Assembly: GCA_004369085.1 (NCBI GenBank)
Contig: ML210163.1
Location: forward strand, 62,001-126,000
Source: Coprinopsis marcescibilis
Taxonomy: Eukaryota > Basidiomycota > Agaricomycetes > Agaricales > Psathyrellaceae
Direction of reading: 5' to 3'
Length of the DNA stretch: 64,000 nucleotides
Made by a program: the position numbers and the translations under genes. The notes under the pieces are model-generated. The model was not told the DNA's origin. It made no database searches and saw only the letters and a program-made list of their open reading frames with translations. This document shows positions 1 to 12,982 of the stretch, one piece after another (position 1 is the stretch's first letter; every line of letters begins with the position of its first letter).

Positions 1-531
1 ATAGTGTTGCTCGTCGACGCCGGCGACGAACAAACTAGCGAGAACGTCGTGAAGAACAACGAGCAAGCTGCAAAAAGACAAATTGCCCAATCCAGCCCGT
101 CATTTCCCCGAATCTATCCTCTTTTGGAACGGATTGGGCCTAAATCAATTTTGGTCCGTCCCTGTCGAAGCCCAGCTAAACTCTTTCCCTGACAGTCACT
201 ATGACAGACAAAGGCAGACGTGTTCGATCCTTCCTCCACTCTTTGTCTCCAATACGAATTTCACACATTTACTTACGCACACTAACGGAATTCTATCGGA
301 TAAACTCAAAGTTCTATTCAGGGCCTTATATTTCTGGCTAGCCATAGGATAAGCTGCCTTGGCGCTCTGGCCGACAGAAGAAAGGTTTGACCCATTCCGT
401 TGGACACGCAGTAAGCCGGCGTCGGAATTGCCATGCTGAATCTGCATATCAAGCGGAAAGGCAGAGCGGACGGAGACTGAGATGCCCGGGATGATCCAGT
501 TCCCTTCTGCCCGAGGCCGTCAAAAGGTGTG

Positions 532-540
532 TATATAAAG
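532..540 (+). promoter_or_regulatory. TATA box of the NTF2-like gene
   Basis: A TATATAAAG element lies 65 bases upstream of the first in-frame ATG (605), a normal spacing for a fungal core promoter. The 500 bases before it hold no coding sequence that I can support. Confidence 0.5.
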
Positions 541-604
541 CTTTCTCGTACTTTAACATCCAGTTATATCATTCTCCTCAGATTTCTTGTCACTGACTTC
601 CCTC

Positions 605-1496
605 ATGACAACCTCCATGTCCCTGCTGGACGAGCAACTCTTGTCGACTACCGACGCGTTCCTTCAGGCTTTGGCCGTCAACGCATCCTCACAGTGTCTC
701 CTATCCTTTTTCTCCACAACAAATCCAGTCGTAGTCCAGCATGCTCCAGCTGGCTGTAACCATGCCCATACATCGCGTTTGACAGGCCTAAACGCCGTGA
801 GGTCTTACTTTGACCTCGTAACAACGCATTGGACACGTTCATCGGTACAAACACACTCCAGACCAAGAGCCAACTCGAGCAAACGTCGGACAGTTATCAG
901 CGCTAGCGTCACTTGGATGTGGCGCCAAAGCGGTCGCCAATGGACAGAAGACTTCATCTGCACCTTAGACTTTGACGAGAACTTCAAGATTGTCAGCTTT
1001 ATCATCCAGACAGAGTCGCCTCCAGAGACATGCCTCATGTCGGCAAAAGATGTCGAGTCATCGTCATCAACACTGTCTTCATCGACCATCCACACACATC
1101 AGCATCGCCCTCATGCGATAACAAGACCGCACCCTTCGGTAAGTTTCCAGAAATGCTCTAGTTACGTTCCTATACTTGGGCTCAGTTTACTCTGCTCACC
1201 ACTTGTTCTAATCCATGTTCCATGTCTCCAAGGACTTAATCGATAGTGACTTCATATCTCCTCGCATCACATCTCTTCATTGTCATATGCCGTCCGCTAA
1301 CCGAATCGTTTCTTCCGGTAGCGACAAGATCAGACTTGATAACGTCATGCCATACGCAAACGAACCCAGGAGCGCTATGTTTTCGCGTCAGGTGTGCTCG
1401 GCCTCGGGCTTCCAAGACATCACCTATCCCCAAATTCTCCATGACAAATTCTATTTTCACAACGATCAGTACCCATTTGTTCAAACACCATCTTGA
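605..1496 (+). CDS. NTF2-like (SnoaL-type) small protein
   Basis: I see an ATG at 605 and an open frame of 178 codons to 1138. The order is a helical start (FLQALAVN), a loop rich in small residues around residues 40-60, WMW and the strand WTEDFICTLDFDENFKIVSF. This fits the cone-shaped NTF2/SnoaL fold, which binds small ligands or acts as an isomerase-like scaffold; no catalytic residue can be named. A GTAAGT donor at 1139 and an AG at 1231-1232 define an optional 94-base intron on a codon boundary. Splicing extends the protein to a stop at 1494-1496; without splicing it stops at 1246. The true 3' end is therefore uncertain. No signal peptide is visible, so a cytosolic protein is inferred. 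A TATA box lies at 532-540. Confidence 0.5.
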
Positions 1497-4215
1497 CCCT
1501 GCACGTATCGCCCCTACCTCCGACTCACCGCGCACCAAACTACCAAACTTGTGCGTTTTTTCTTGGATAACGAAAGCCCTTGCCGCAATATTCCTCTCAT
1601 TCATACCTGGGGCTTTTATTTCCTCGGAGCCATTGCACTGGCTAGCCTCCCATTGGTGCCATACATTCCGTCCTTCTCTTTTCCATTCTTCCTTTTCCTG
1701 ACTGCCTGGCACGACCCAATGTTGGACTGTTTTGTTTTTCACAAGTTCACGATCACGGTCTTCAAATCGGCATAAGGATGGCATATCTACGACATGCGTT
1801 TACTATCATCTACTTATGTATACCAGATCTTTACGGCGCATCTTCTTTTCAAGTATCTCCGACCCATGTATCTCATGTCTTCCCTCTCGCAAATACAACG
1901 CAACAGACTATGTATACGTATCATTCTTATTCATCCACGGCCTCACTTCTTTGACAGAACTTCACACATAGCCTTTTGAATTTTACCATTTTACGGTATC
2001 TCTTCATCTGCACAGCGTACCAGCGCTCCTCAGCGCGCGCACACATAGACTCCACGCAGCAATACACGTACCGGTCCGTACCAAACGGCAAACCACCCAT
2101 CCCTCGACTTCTCCACCAGGCGCCCAAGTCCCGATACGGACTTATCTCCACGATAGATCCTGTCCGTGCTAACTCCACCGAGCCATTCATCCCTGGCCAT
2201 GACCGAATTCCGGCCTTCGGTGCTGCTCTCTAACCACAAGCCGACCGCTCCCTCAACAGCCAGGGGCAAATCCAACACTCGACACCTACTTATATTCACT
2301 TATGATTCATCTCGCTCGCCCGATTGGACGGCTGACGGATAACACATCTGATATCCGAGCGAAGCTCCATCAATAGTCCGTGCATCTACTAGCCAGTCTA
2401 AATCAGTCGCAGGTTCCCTTCCACAGGGTCTGTCTCCAGAGTTCGAATGGTAGGCATACGGTCGGTCGGTTGACCGCGCAATCCATGATCCGTTCCCCAG
2501 CCAAGAAGTCAACAATGGGTGGAGCCAGAAGCTCAACGCATACTCGTACTTACGCGTCATGTTTCCATCATAACGGATCCTCCCCCTCCTTCTCAATGTC
2601 CCTTTCGCCGAAAGAACTCTATTTTTGGTTCGCGAGCGGACGATTTAAATCTTTAATGAAACGAAGAAGAATGAGACTAGTGTGTCTGTCGGGCATTACG
2701 GTTAATGCTGCGCGTACATAGATAGCTGGCTGTCAGCCGGATTGTAAGCACCGTAATCAAGCTTATCGCTCTTCTATCCTGGATTACTAGGCGTACTCTC
2801 GTCACACAACGCCCGTCGCGGGAAGATATTCAGGCCCTAGGGCCTGTTAAAGCTTGAGTGAAGTTTCTCTAAGGTCCCATCTGCATGTGGAAGTGGTGTA
2901 CTACAATTATTATCCGTATGTGATCGGACACGCTCCTCCCGGAAAGAAGAGACATAGACTGAGTAAGCCAGGGCAAAGTTGATCGGTCGAAGTGCTGTGT
3001 CCTTCGGTGATGCACCAGCTATTGCGACAGACCCTATGCACGAGAAGCTAATGGACAACGATGCTTAGCTTTGAAGCTAGGTCTACCAAGAGCTGATCCG
3101 AGCAGTACTATACGGTTAATCAACTTGGTCCACATCTTTCAGAGGGCCTCGTAAGGTTAGTGGCGAGCGTTTAAGACCTCGCCCCTATCCCCAGGAACAC
3201 CCCGGCCAGCGCCTGATAAATGATGATCTATATTCGTCTCGCCGAATTCCAAGTTCCCTCCTTACCGCTCGGACGCGCTAGTACCGAATCCCCCGCCCAA
3301 GTAGGAACCTTGCTCAAACCTTAGTAAACAATATCATATCATTTAATTAACTAGCCGTCTACTAGCAAGGACCTAACCAAACTGATCCACCAGAGGCTAT
3401 TAACATGCGAGCTCTAGAACGAGACCATGGTAATGGGCTGCGAATCCCCCCAACTCGGATCCGGCACCCGAAAATGGTGGCGGCCTAGCCTTTTTAGGAA
3501 TTTGAATATGTCACTTCCGACGCGTTGACGGCGGTGCGTCGGTCCGTCGGAGACGCGTGCGGGGTCACGACTTGGCATACATTGCCGGCTCCTAGTGCCG
3601 TCGGCGAGGAATACCGATGAAGCTGTAGACTTGAAGAAATGTCCTCGTACCTATTTATACACTGAAGTGGAGGGCGACTGACGTCGGCAAACATTGACTT
3701 GATTTGAAGCACGCGCTCTTCAATCCAAACATAGGAACAACTCTAAACGATTGAGTAAAGTTTACGACAACCCCTGTCAGCTGTTAGACCTATGGCCGAA
3801 GGCCAATTGAATTGAAGACAGATAGATGGATGAAAGAGGGCGTTTATCTTGTTGGATGACACACAGCTGAAGTGCAATTGGAGCATCTGCCTCAGACATC
3901 TCCTCACTTCAAGGTTCTGTCGAAGCAGCGACAAACATATGACTTTATGATCCATTATCCATCCGAAGCTTCCCCAGACTGGCTGCGCCAGAGAAAAAGG
4001 AACCCCTGTGTCCGTTCGTTCCACAATGAGATGTATTCTGCACACACACGAAAGAATTCGGCTTGGGCCCCGCATGGACTATCATGGTACACGACGCAAA
4101 TAAGAAGCAGTAATCGTTTGTGAGGAGAAAATCCCGGTCAACGTATTTTGATATTTACTGAATACGTACAAAGCAAGTCCAAAGCGCAAAGGGCAATATG
4201 AGATCATCACAACAA
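1497..4215. other. Intergenic region without a supported gene
   Basis: About 2.7 kb with only short overlapping frames on both strands, no family resemblance and no convincing set of introns. Parts may be the 3' UTR of the NTF2-like gene or of the beta-galactosidase gene, whose stop is at 4216. I see no tRNA, repeat array or transposon end here. Confidence 0.5.
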
Positions 4216-7200
4216 TCAAGCGGAACTGATTTCAGATTCCCGACCCCGGGATGACCATCTTGGATTGTTGGTCACTACGTTGCCAACCCCGCCATCGTAA
4301 AGTGCATCGAAGGTGAGCTTAAGCTGTGGTGTAATGGTAACGTTGGGCTTCATGGCCCATAAAGCCACAGCAACGGTGCTAGCAAGCGACATTAGCCATC
4401 CTACGCCGTCAATTGAGATCATTGCTGGACTCACTTTTCGCCGCTGTAATCCAAGATTCCTTGATGTACCGGGAATTTGAACTGAGGTCTACACCCAGGA
4501 TTTGAATTAGTATCCCTGTCAGCTATGTGCTTAGGAAACTTACCCCAAGTTTGCAACCCTCTTTCCCATCATCCACCCGTTCACAAAGAGGTAAGCCCGA
4601 TAAGGTTGCCCAAAAGGTTCCGTGAACTCAAATGAGAGCATAACATCCAGGTACGAAGGGATATCCAATTTGAATGTCGTGACAAAGAATCCAACACCAG
4701 CTCGACGGTTGGGCAATCCGGAAGAGAGTGATCGAACAGTCCACCCTTCAGTAGAGAAGCCAGGTAGGTGCCAGCCTTGTCGTTCACCAAAGAGGCCACC
4801 TTCATTTAGCACACCCCGGGTTTTGTCAGGATAGCTAAAGAAACATATAAGTCGAGGTCATCCGCGCGACAGTAATTAGTTGCTTACTTGAGATATCCAC
4901 CGACTTTCCCTTGCACCTTCCATTGACCAAAGTTTCCGGAGTTGAGCTTGAAGCCACGTATACCTCGTGGGCTCTTAGATGTGTCCGTCAACGCTATCAG
5001 AGACGAGAAAGTCAAAGGAGATCCCTTTCGATCAGCAAACGACCGCTTACGAAGTATAGTTTGGTTGAGGCCCATGTTGTCCTACCATTCAAGTCAGTCG
5101 CTGCACGCACGGAGGAACACATGCTACTTACTTGCACGACCGTAATGACGTTGTCTCTACCAGGAAGAACTGAGCCAGGGGGGAATGTGAATACTTCATC
5201 AGTCTCTTCGATATTATTGCGATTGTTGGTAGAACTACGACCAGTGTGAGCAAACGCTTTGAGACGAAGAGGTAGCAGACTCACTTTCCGAAGGTAGTAT
5301 TCAGGAATACATCGTTGAGCCATAAGCTGGCAGCGAATGCTAGAGGAGAGTCGTCAGCAAACCAAGGTTATGAAGTGGATCCATGAACAAGCTTACCCAA
5401 CCCGCCATTGATCGAAAGATTGGCACTCCTTTCGTTACCGGTACCTGTGAAGTGACCTCTCCATAGAACAATGTTCTCACAGCTGAGGAACGAGCGTCAG
5501 TGTTAGGTCTACAAGCGACAGAGGTTCACTCACAAACCGTAGTCACACCCATAAAGAACCCGCCCGTCACCATAGTAAGGCTTGTAAGGGGTGTTCGTCG
5601 ATGTACGATTCGCGATCCTCCACGAACGATCATCGAAGTTTCCGCCAATCTCAGGAAGACTGTCGCGGTACTTCCAATCCGCCAACGCGGGAATGAGAAT
5701 ATCGGACACAGTCACCTTCATCTCAAGTGAGCCGACAAATCCACCGGTTGCTGTCACCGAGGAAGAAGCAGTGACATCAGGGGTGATGCTCTCACCGTTC
5801 CAGGTGATGGAGCGAAGGTTCCTGGGAGCGATGATAGTCAGACGGACACCCTCCTTCAGGTCTCCGCGCAGGTCAAGTCTGGTACCGGTGATGGATGCGT
5901 CGCGGACTAAGTACGGCCCACCGACGATGATAGATTGGTTCGTGCCGATGCCCCAAAAGTTCCTGAGAGGATCGTCTGCACGACCAGAGATGACAGGGGA
6001 CCAGAAAGTTCCAGCAGTAGCAGAATCCGCATAGAGGACCAGTTGATCAGCCGAGTCCCAGACCGTGATCAACCCTTCAATGCCAGGCAGGAAGTTTACG
6101 ATGGTGATGCCGTTCTTGCTGAGTAGAGAGTTGTTTGTGGCGAATTGGACGTTGGAGGAGTGGGCCTTGGCAATGTTGGCGGATGTGGTGAACGAGATTG
6201 CTACTTCATGAGCCTGAGATGTGTCTCCGTGCAGGAACAACACATCCCTTCCGTCGATAACACCCGCATAGAACACTTGAGCGGTCGAATAGAGAACCTT
6301 GGAAGATCCAAAGCTGTAGTCCGTAACTATCACTTTAGATTGCCGACCGGAAAGGGTGATGGAGTGAGGTGTCCACGTGGGGATTTGCAAGGGACCTACA
6401 CTGGTGGTGACATTGAGCTTGAAATTGATAGTTTGTCTGCGCAATGGTTGAGCGTTGAGTGTCGTACCAACAGAGCGAAATAAATAGCATACTCAGAGAC
6501 CGAATCGTTCTGGCGAACGATGTAGAAAGATGTCGATGTATCGCGATTTTGCAGCAAGGTAACAAACGCTTGGGGGTTCGAGGATGCGCGAAGGCCAGTA
6601 GATGCATCACCGATCCAATCCGTTTTGTGGAACTCCGGAGAGCTACGGAGGAACAGCCCTTGTCGCTTGATTTCGTCGTACTTCGATGTGAGCTCCCGGG
6701 ACTCTGTAATCTGGTTGGAAGGGACATTAACCCATGGTTCACGGTAAAATTAAAAGGACATACCGATGCACCATAATCGTATGAAGTGTAAACTCCAGGG
6801 TAAGGAATACCTCCCCACGAAGTACCGCTGTGCGGAAATGGTTTGAATCATGAGCATCGGAGATAAGTAAGATCGTGAACATACCCATAGAACATGTAAT
6901 AATTTATAAGTTTCGCATTGCTCGCCCACAATTGGAGATAAAATACGGATTCGAAGTCGGGGCCAGTCAGGATGCGACAACTGTCATAGCCTTGCGAGCT
7001 ATGAGAAATGAGAGCCCAAAGGGATAAACATATTCAATCACCTGGAGCAGTTGGTCCCCAAGCGTCGAATGCTCCGCCCTGGAATTCTAGTTCACTGTGA
7101 GATGCGGGAATTATCAAAAACGGTTATGTATACCTGGAATATACCATGGCTGCGAGGGATTGACTTCTTGGTGATAGGTGTGGTAGTTTGTGACAACGGG

Positions 7201-8468
7201 CCTCCATCGAGTTGGATTGGAGCAATCGAAACCTTGAGGATACCCGTCCAACCTGCAAAGGTTAGCTTCAAAGAATAAATAGCGAGAAGCATCTCACCCA
7301 TAGAGATCGACAGCGCCCTAGGGGTCCTCAGGGTGGCGTAAATGTGAAAGTCAAAGGGCTCACTCACTGTACCATTGATGAAGTTCCTGCCTTGCCCTGG
7401 ATCATTGTATGTCAGAGGAACGTTGATAGGAGAGCTGCGATATTTGTCAATCAGGTCCTGAAAGTAACCTGCATTTGGGGCAGGGTTTTGGGTATATTCA
7501 TTGTCTGCGTGAAAGGTAAGCCATCTACTATCACCTGCCCAGGAAGACATAGAACGAACCGATCTGAACAGCTAAGCATTCGGTCAGCATCACTCTAACC
7601 AGCGCGAGGTCGAACTAACCGATTACAGCTCCTCCATTAGACACTTGGGCGGGTGCTGTGACGTCGATGATGCCTTGAATGTAGTCCTGCCATGCCGCTG
7701 TCCAATCGCTGGCGTTGGTTCGCAGAGTCCCTGCAACCTCAGAAGTTGCCCAATGGGCAATGCCTCCTGCAGTCGTTTCGGCGTTGATATACTAGATGTG
7801 CGAGCGTTGGTTGGGTTATTCATAGATTCAGCATATAACTTACAGGTCCTGGTTTGAGAAACCAGAGTCAGCATTGGTCTCAGGTTCAGCAAGAGAACCG
7901 CCTACCAGGACGAATGACAATCCAGATACCAGCTTCTCGCGCAGCGTCATAGAGAGGTTTCAACGCTCTGAAACCGTCGAAATCTACAACGCCGCGAGCT
8001 GGATTAATTAGTCCCATGTGCGTGTAAACACTCAGTGAGTTGAGCCCTGCAGCTTTCGCCTTTTGCAGAATGTCAGGCCATAAAGATGGGACAGGCAGAC
8101 GGAAAGTGTGGAATTCTCCGGAACTAAGGCGACAACGGGGTCAGGACACTGAAGCAGGGGAAAATCCAAAGAACATACTGCAGGAAGACCCTTTGTCCCT
8201 TTATGAAAAGTGTATAATTGTCGAATGATACATCTGGCGACCTCTCGTCCGCTGTGTCGACAGTATCGCCTTCCTGACGGGCATGGACTGGATTAATTGG
8301 CCTCAAAAGGGAAGGTAAGAACGTCCTTGACAGGCCTCCAAGAGATAAATGCGTTTCTGGATGTATCCAAAGCGAGAAACCGACGAGGAACAGCGACAGA
8401 ATTGACAGGGAAACCCATGACCTCACGGTCATCCTCGCCAACGGTTTGGAACTGGTCGGAACCATCAT
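4216..8468 (-). CDS. Beta-galactosidase, glycoside hydrolase family 35
   Basis: Hydrolyses terminal beta-D-galactosyl residues of plant or fungal polysaccharides, probably outside the cell. Translation from the ATG at 8468 gives a hydrophobic segment (SLSILSLFLVGFSLWIH, about residues 15-35), which looks like a signal anchor. Then come the N-terminal GH35 strand (FIKGQRVFL), SGEFHTFRLP, THMGLINP, RPGPYINAET, the acid/base region IDNEYTQ and the nucleophile region WYIPEFQGG. The jelly-roll domains end in VNGWMMGKRVANLG and a TGA at 4216. The whole is near 1,000 residues, normal for fungal GH35. The gene is cut by many short introns. The junctions I could place are 8178-8124, 7905-7849, 7843-7792, 7619-7572, 7559-7505 and 7133-7087; they leave micro-exons at 7844-7848 (5 nt) and 7560-7571 (12 nt). 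The nucleophile Glu codon is split by the last of these. The alternative start ATG at 8432 would shorten the cytosolic stub. Confidence 0.9.
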
Positions 8469-11067
8469 TCTGTGCTTTGAATGAGTTCTTTCAGTCGAGA
8501 ATAGTCCATCTTCTTCGCCTTTTATGCCTCCAACCTTGCGAATCGACGGAGAAACCGCTGACTGGCCAGAATGGCCCTTTCCCATCGTCAACGCTTCGTT
8601 CTTGCAAATGACCTGCTGAAATCGGAAGAATTCGCGAGGAGGTTGGAGTAAGAAGGTCTGTTGAGTGCGACAGGGGTCACCAGCTAGGGTCGATGTAATA
8701 AAGAAGAACGAGAACTGGTATTCGGAACCATGACGAAGCGACTCTGACGTCCAGCAGGGGACTGGCCAATGTCGTAAAGGAAGACGATGATGACGGTTTC
8801 TGCGTGCGAAAGTCGCGTCGCGTAGCCTTTCCTCTCGACAATCATCATCACGGGCGTTAGAACAGACAGTATTAGAAGAATTCTGAATGCATTCAGCCAT
8901 TTATCACCAAGATCCGGCACAGGAATCTCCATGTACTGGACTGCCTTGCGCCTCAGTGTAGTCTGGGAAGAAAGTGTCGCGTTCTGGAGCCAGGGGAGCT
9001 ATTCATAGGACTGGCTGCCGATTCGCATTCTTCGATTTCTGGTTCTATGATATTTCTCTGGACAAAGGTCTGTCACAGGGGCGAACCTTGGTGACTCTAT
9101 GGCGAAATGAGAAGGTTTCTTGGGCGTTCATCATCGGCGACCAGACCCAGGAATGCAGCGCGTGTGTTGAGTTGAAAAGGATGAAACCATACGGAAGCCG
9201 GTATTAACTATTTCTGGCCATCTCGTCAAAATCTCCACTGATAATTCCCAGTATACTCAGGTTCACGGCAACATTACATGCCCCAGGCTGCTTAGGCAGT
9301 CTTAGAGAGTCTTAGCCTTGCTTGAACAGGCTTGAGCTCTCCGCAGCACTGCTTTATCATATGAAAATGCAATACTCCACGGATACTTGCTTGCAGCATT
9401 ATGGAGCTGTCCAACAATCGACCATTCTGCACGGGTGACTGACAGGCCAGAGACTCCGATCATGTACCTGATTTATCACCGCAATGTCTTCACCCCACAA
9501 TGCTTTCACTCTCTTTCACATTTTCCAGAAACACTGCTCGCTCGTTTTAGTGGAATTGAAATCCCGAGCTCCTTCAAGTCCCTTCCGCGAAATCTTCGCA
9601 AGGATCTCGGAGGGCGTACACAGCAGCAAACCGACAGAATTCGGAATGCAAGTCTCAAGTTCAGGGTTTCGTGTCCCCAGTCTCACCCTACCCTCTGTAA
9701 GCAGCACCTGTGACTTTGACGCGCCAAACACGGGATTGGCACCGATTCGAAGACCATCTCACTACAGAGCACATGCATCAACACTCGTTGCACACAAAGA
9801 ACACCGACGGTAACCCAACAAAGGTTAAATAATGCTGCTTCTAAAAGCGCACAACCCCAGAGAAACCTAGAGAAACCCTGACCGCTGCGCTCATATCGGG
9901 GAATCCGCACCTTTTCACGCGCAGTGTGGGATTTTTCGACCGCCGCTTCCAACCACCTGAAGACCCAAGGCTTCTCCTCCCGCGCCCTCTGTCTACCCGG
10001 TGAACGGAAGGCTGGAATGGTGGCGTCTCCTGGAGTTTCTCGTCATTTCGCACATGCTCTCTTGCACGGTGTCTAGCGGAGAACCACATGTGCTATAACT
10101 AAAACGACCAGGCGTTGGTATGCTCTGGTAATACCGGGTATGGTATCGCGCTGCTCTAAATGTACTTTCATCACCGCACAAGAGAGATCCATGTGCGTGC
10201 ATGCCCTTCAGCGAGTCCCAATGTTCACGTTGACAACTGTTATCGTTGAACAAGGCTGATGCATGTCATGGTGCGTACGTACAGAAATACTCGTTTGTTC
10301 CTGTACAATCTCGCTTCCTCAAGTCTATGTGTCACACGCCAAGTGCTCTGTTGATCATTCCAATGCTGATCATCTCGTCGTCGGTGAACTGGGACTTTGA
10401 AAAAGCTCTTTTTTGGAAGGGTTGCAACCCAAAGTTCTTCAGGCTTTGCGGTGACTGTAGTATGTACCCACTCAGATCTATGGCCTTCTATGGCACGGGG
10501 ACAAGACGCACACTAGCAGCATGCATAGAATACTCAATAAATCCACCTCGCCTCCGAGTTCCCTGAGCAACCTTACCTCTGCATCCACGACCCTCGTAAC
10601 CATGCTCAAAATTTTTGCAGTACAACCAGGAGGTGATCTGAGGTGATGATGCGTATCACCTCTATCTTGCAAACCCTCATCGTGATGACGAAGCCACAGT
10701 CAGTGATAGAATGATAACGCCAACCTCATACGGAGGTAGACAAGGAAGAAAATTTGTTAATAATACAAAGCGACAGAACAAGCGCTGACAAAATCTAAAA
10801 ACACAGAAGGACAGTGAAAGTATGATGATACACGCCGCGACAGCTTCTTCTACCTGCAGCTTTTATCGACAACCGTACGAAGATTTCTCAATTGCAAAAG
10901 GAAACACCCAGAGAGGTCCGGACCATTAGTTAGCACACGAAAGGGGGGATATTACGAAAGTGGTATCGAGGAGACTGCGACTCTTGATTAAATCATGCCT
11001 GGATCACGTCTGCCGCTATCAGTCCCGCTGAGCTGCGTCACAAAGACAGAAAAGCGGGATATGTTAC
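8469..11067. other. Intergenic region without a supported gene
   Basis: Promoter side of the beta-galactosidase gene and 3' side of the first DUF6534 gene. Frames at 9387-9813 and 10246-10566 lack family features and good splice context, so I do not call them. A short patch at 9290-9350 repeats GTCTTAG and GCTTG words. Nothing else stands out. Confidence 0.45.
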
Positions 11068-12982
11068 TCACTTGACATCCAGGTATTGGTCGTCTGGACC
11101 AAAGGATACCATCTGTCCCTGCTTGTTGTATGCGAGATCGGGCATGTCGGGCATTGCAGGTGGATAGACAAGGTCCCATCTCTCGAGATCGGTAGGCACC
11201 ATACTCGGTTGTCGAGTCCCAAGGTGGAACATATTAGTGTTATTGCTGGTGATTCCCTGTTTATCCGTCCCTCTGCCTCTGATTTGCCGTCTGGTGTTGA
11301 GACTGACATAGGTTGGAGGGTGTTAGTCGGCGGTAAAGCGGTGAGATTGCAGAAATAGACTCACGTTGCCATGAAGGAAATCGCGTAGACTGTATCACAA
11401 GGTCGGAAGATGTGGTGAAACGTAGCGACAAATTACTTACGTTTACTCAGGATGAAGTATGTCGACACGAAGTAGAGGTTATTGTCGGGCATCGCATTGT
11501 ACTGAATCATGTGTTTGAGCGCTGCGGTCGTGTGTCCGCTCAAGGGATTGTTCTACTCACCAAGACGAGGGTAGCAACGCTGACGGTACTGTTTGGCCAA
11601 ATATGAGCCGCCGAAAGGCGAGGAAGCGGAAGGATATACCTACCTGGTCAAGACACCAGTATTGATGGCATACGAGCATAGGCTGTTCACCAAGCTGTCC
11701 GAACTGTTTAGGAACGTCAATAAAACAATCACGCAACGTTGACAGATATAGATGCCCGTACGATTTAAGCCCAGTCCTTAACGAGCTGACGAAGTAGCAG
11801 AGGGCTGCAGCTGTGATGATATCTGTCGCTACACCGGTGGCAAGCGATACCGTTCCCAAAATCTGTTATCTGCGTTAGGAAGTTGCCGCATGCTTCAAGG
11901 GTGTGCCGCTTACTTGAAGCTGGTGTACTGCGAATACATTTGGAAGCTTGAAGCACTCGATAGTGAATGCTGCAACAAAGTCCTATAAGCGCCGGGCAAG
12001 ATGGCGATGGCACGAAAATTCTCACCGATAGCGAGGCCTGGTGGGTGTAGCCGAAACGCCGTCAAGTCCGATTCTTCTCCTCGCGATATATTTACAGAAA
12101 CGTACCCAGTTGCCCGAAAGTTCCAAGTGCCTAAAGATGGTTGGTGTTATCGACTGATAGATGGAATGATGGTCCCGAACAAGGAGGGACTTACAACAAT
12201 ACCAGTAATGAAGATGTTGCGAGAGCTGACTGTAAAACGATCAGAGCCTGCTTAGCGAGAAGATGACTGAAACCTGAAAAAGCTCACTCACATCTCCAAA
12301 CTCTGAATGCGAAGTAGCTATAAACGATTTTAAGCAATTTGGATACGCCCGAAATGAGGATAGACGAACCACTTGACGATGAATCCTACGACGGCCTAAT
12401 CTTTGGTTAGCACAAATCCTCGACCTCTTATCCGAAAGCACGAACCCCGGCAGTTAGTTGCAGCTGAACACGGTTGCTTCCCAGTTAAAAAAATGGTTTT
12501 CAGAGTGGGCTCGTCGTACTCACAATGATGGACCTGGGGATTCCATCGCTGTTAGAATATGGACGGAGCTGATCTGCGGCTGACTTACCATGTTGTTTCT
12601 GCTCGCATGAGAACTAAGGGTTGACCAAAGTGCAGGATAGCATAATGATATATCATGTGCGCTATTAAACCCTGATCAACTGTCTCCAGGACTCTAGATA
12701 GGCTATGAGCAAGGATGTCAATCGGCGCGACAAGAAAAGCACGCACAAAATGATCACGACCTGCCCAAATCATGCATCCCAAGTCAAAACCACAAACTCC
12801 TCCAGAATGACACAAATACGCACCAGAACTTTGAATAGCGTTCTATCCCCAGGATAATTTTGGAAGTAAAAAAAGGTTTGGGTCAACACCACTCCGAAGA
12901 TTATGCATGCCACCGCGAAGCCTACGAAGACCGCTCCAAGGGTGCTGTGAGTGGTGAACACGACCGGGATAGTGGCCGACAT
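11068..12982 (-). CDS. DUF6534-family multi-pass membrane protein, copy A
   Basis: Function unknown. DUF6534 proteins are a large basidiomycete family of predicted seven-helix membrane proteins. The ATG at 12982 begins MSATIPVVFTTHS followed by the N-terminal hallmark TLGAVFVGFAVACIIFGV, then QTFFYFQNYPGDR. Later exons give VLETVDQGLIAHMIYHYA, VSLATGVATDIITAAALCYF with SLRTGLKS, YAINTGVLT, AMPDNNLYFVSTYFILSK and the C-terminal signature LNTRRQIRGRG. The cytosolic tail ends DDQYLDVK at a TGA at 11068-11070. I count about nine exons separated by 50-70-nt introns. The segment around 12330-12400 (AVVGFIVKWF) is hard to splice cleanly, so one exon edge there is uncertain. The neighbour at 13775-15819 is a divergent paralogue in the same orientation, so the pair is a tandem duplication. 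Confidence 0.75.

Noticed and set aside
1236..1784. Open frame of 182 codons on the minus strand
   Set aside because: Overlaps the likely last exon of the NTF2-like gene and competing plus-strand frames; no recognisable domain.
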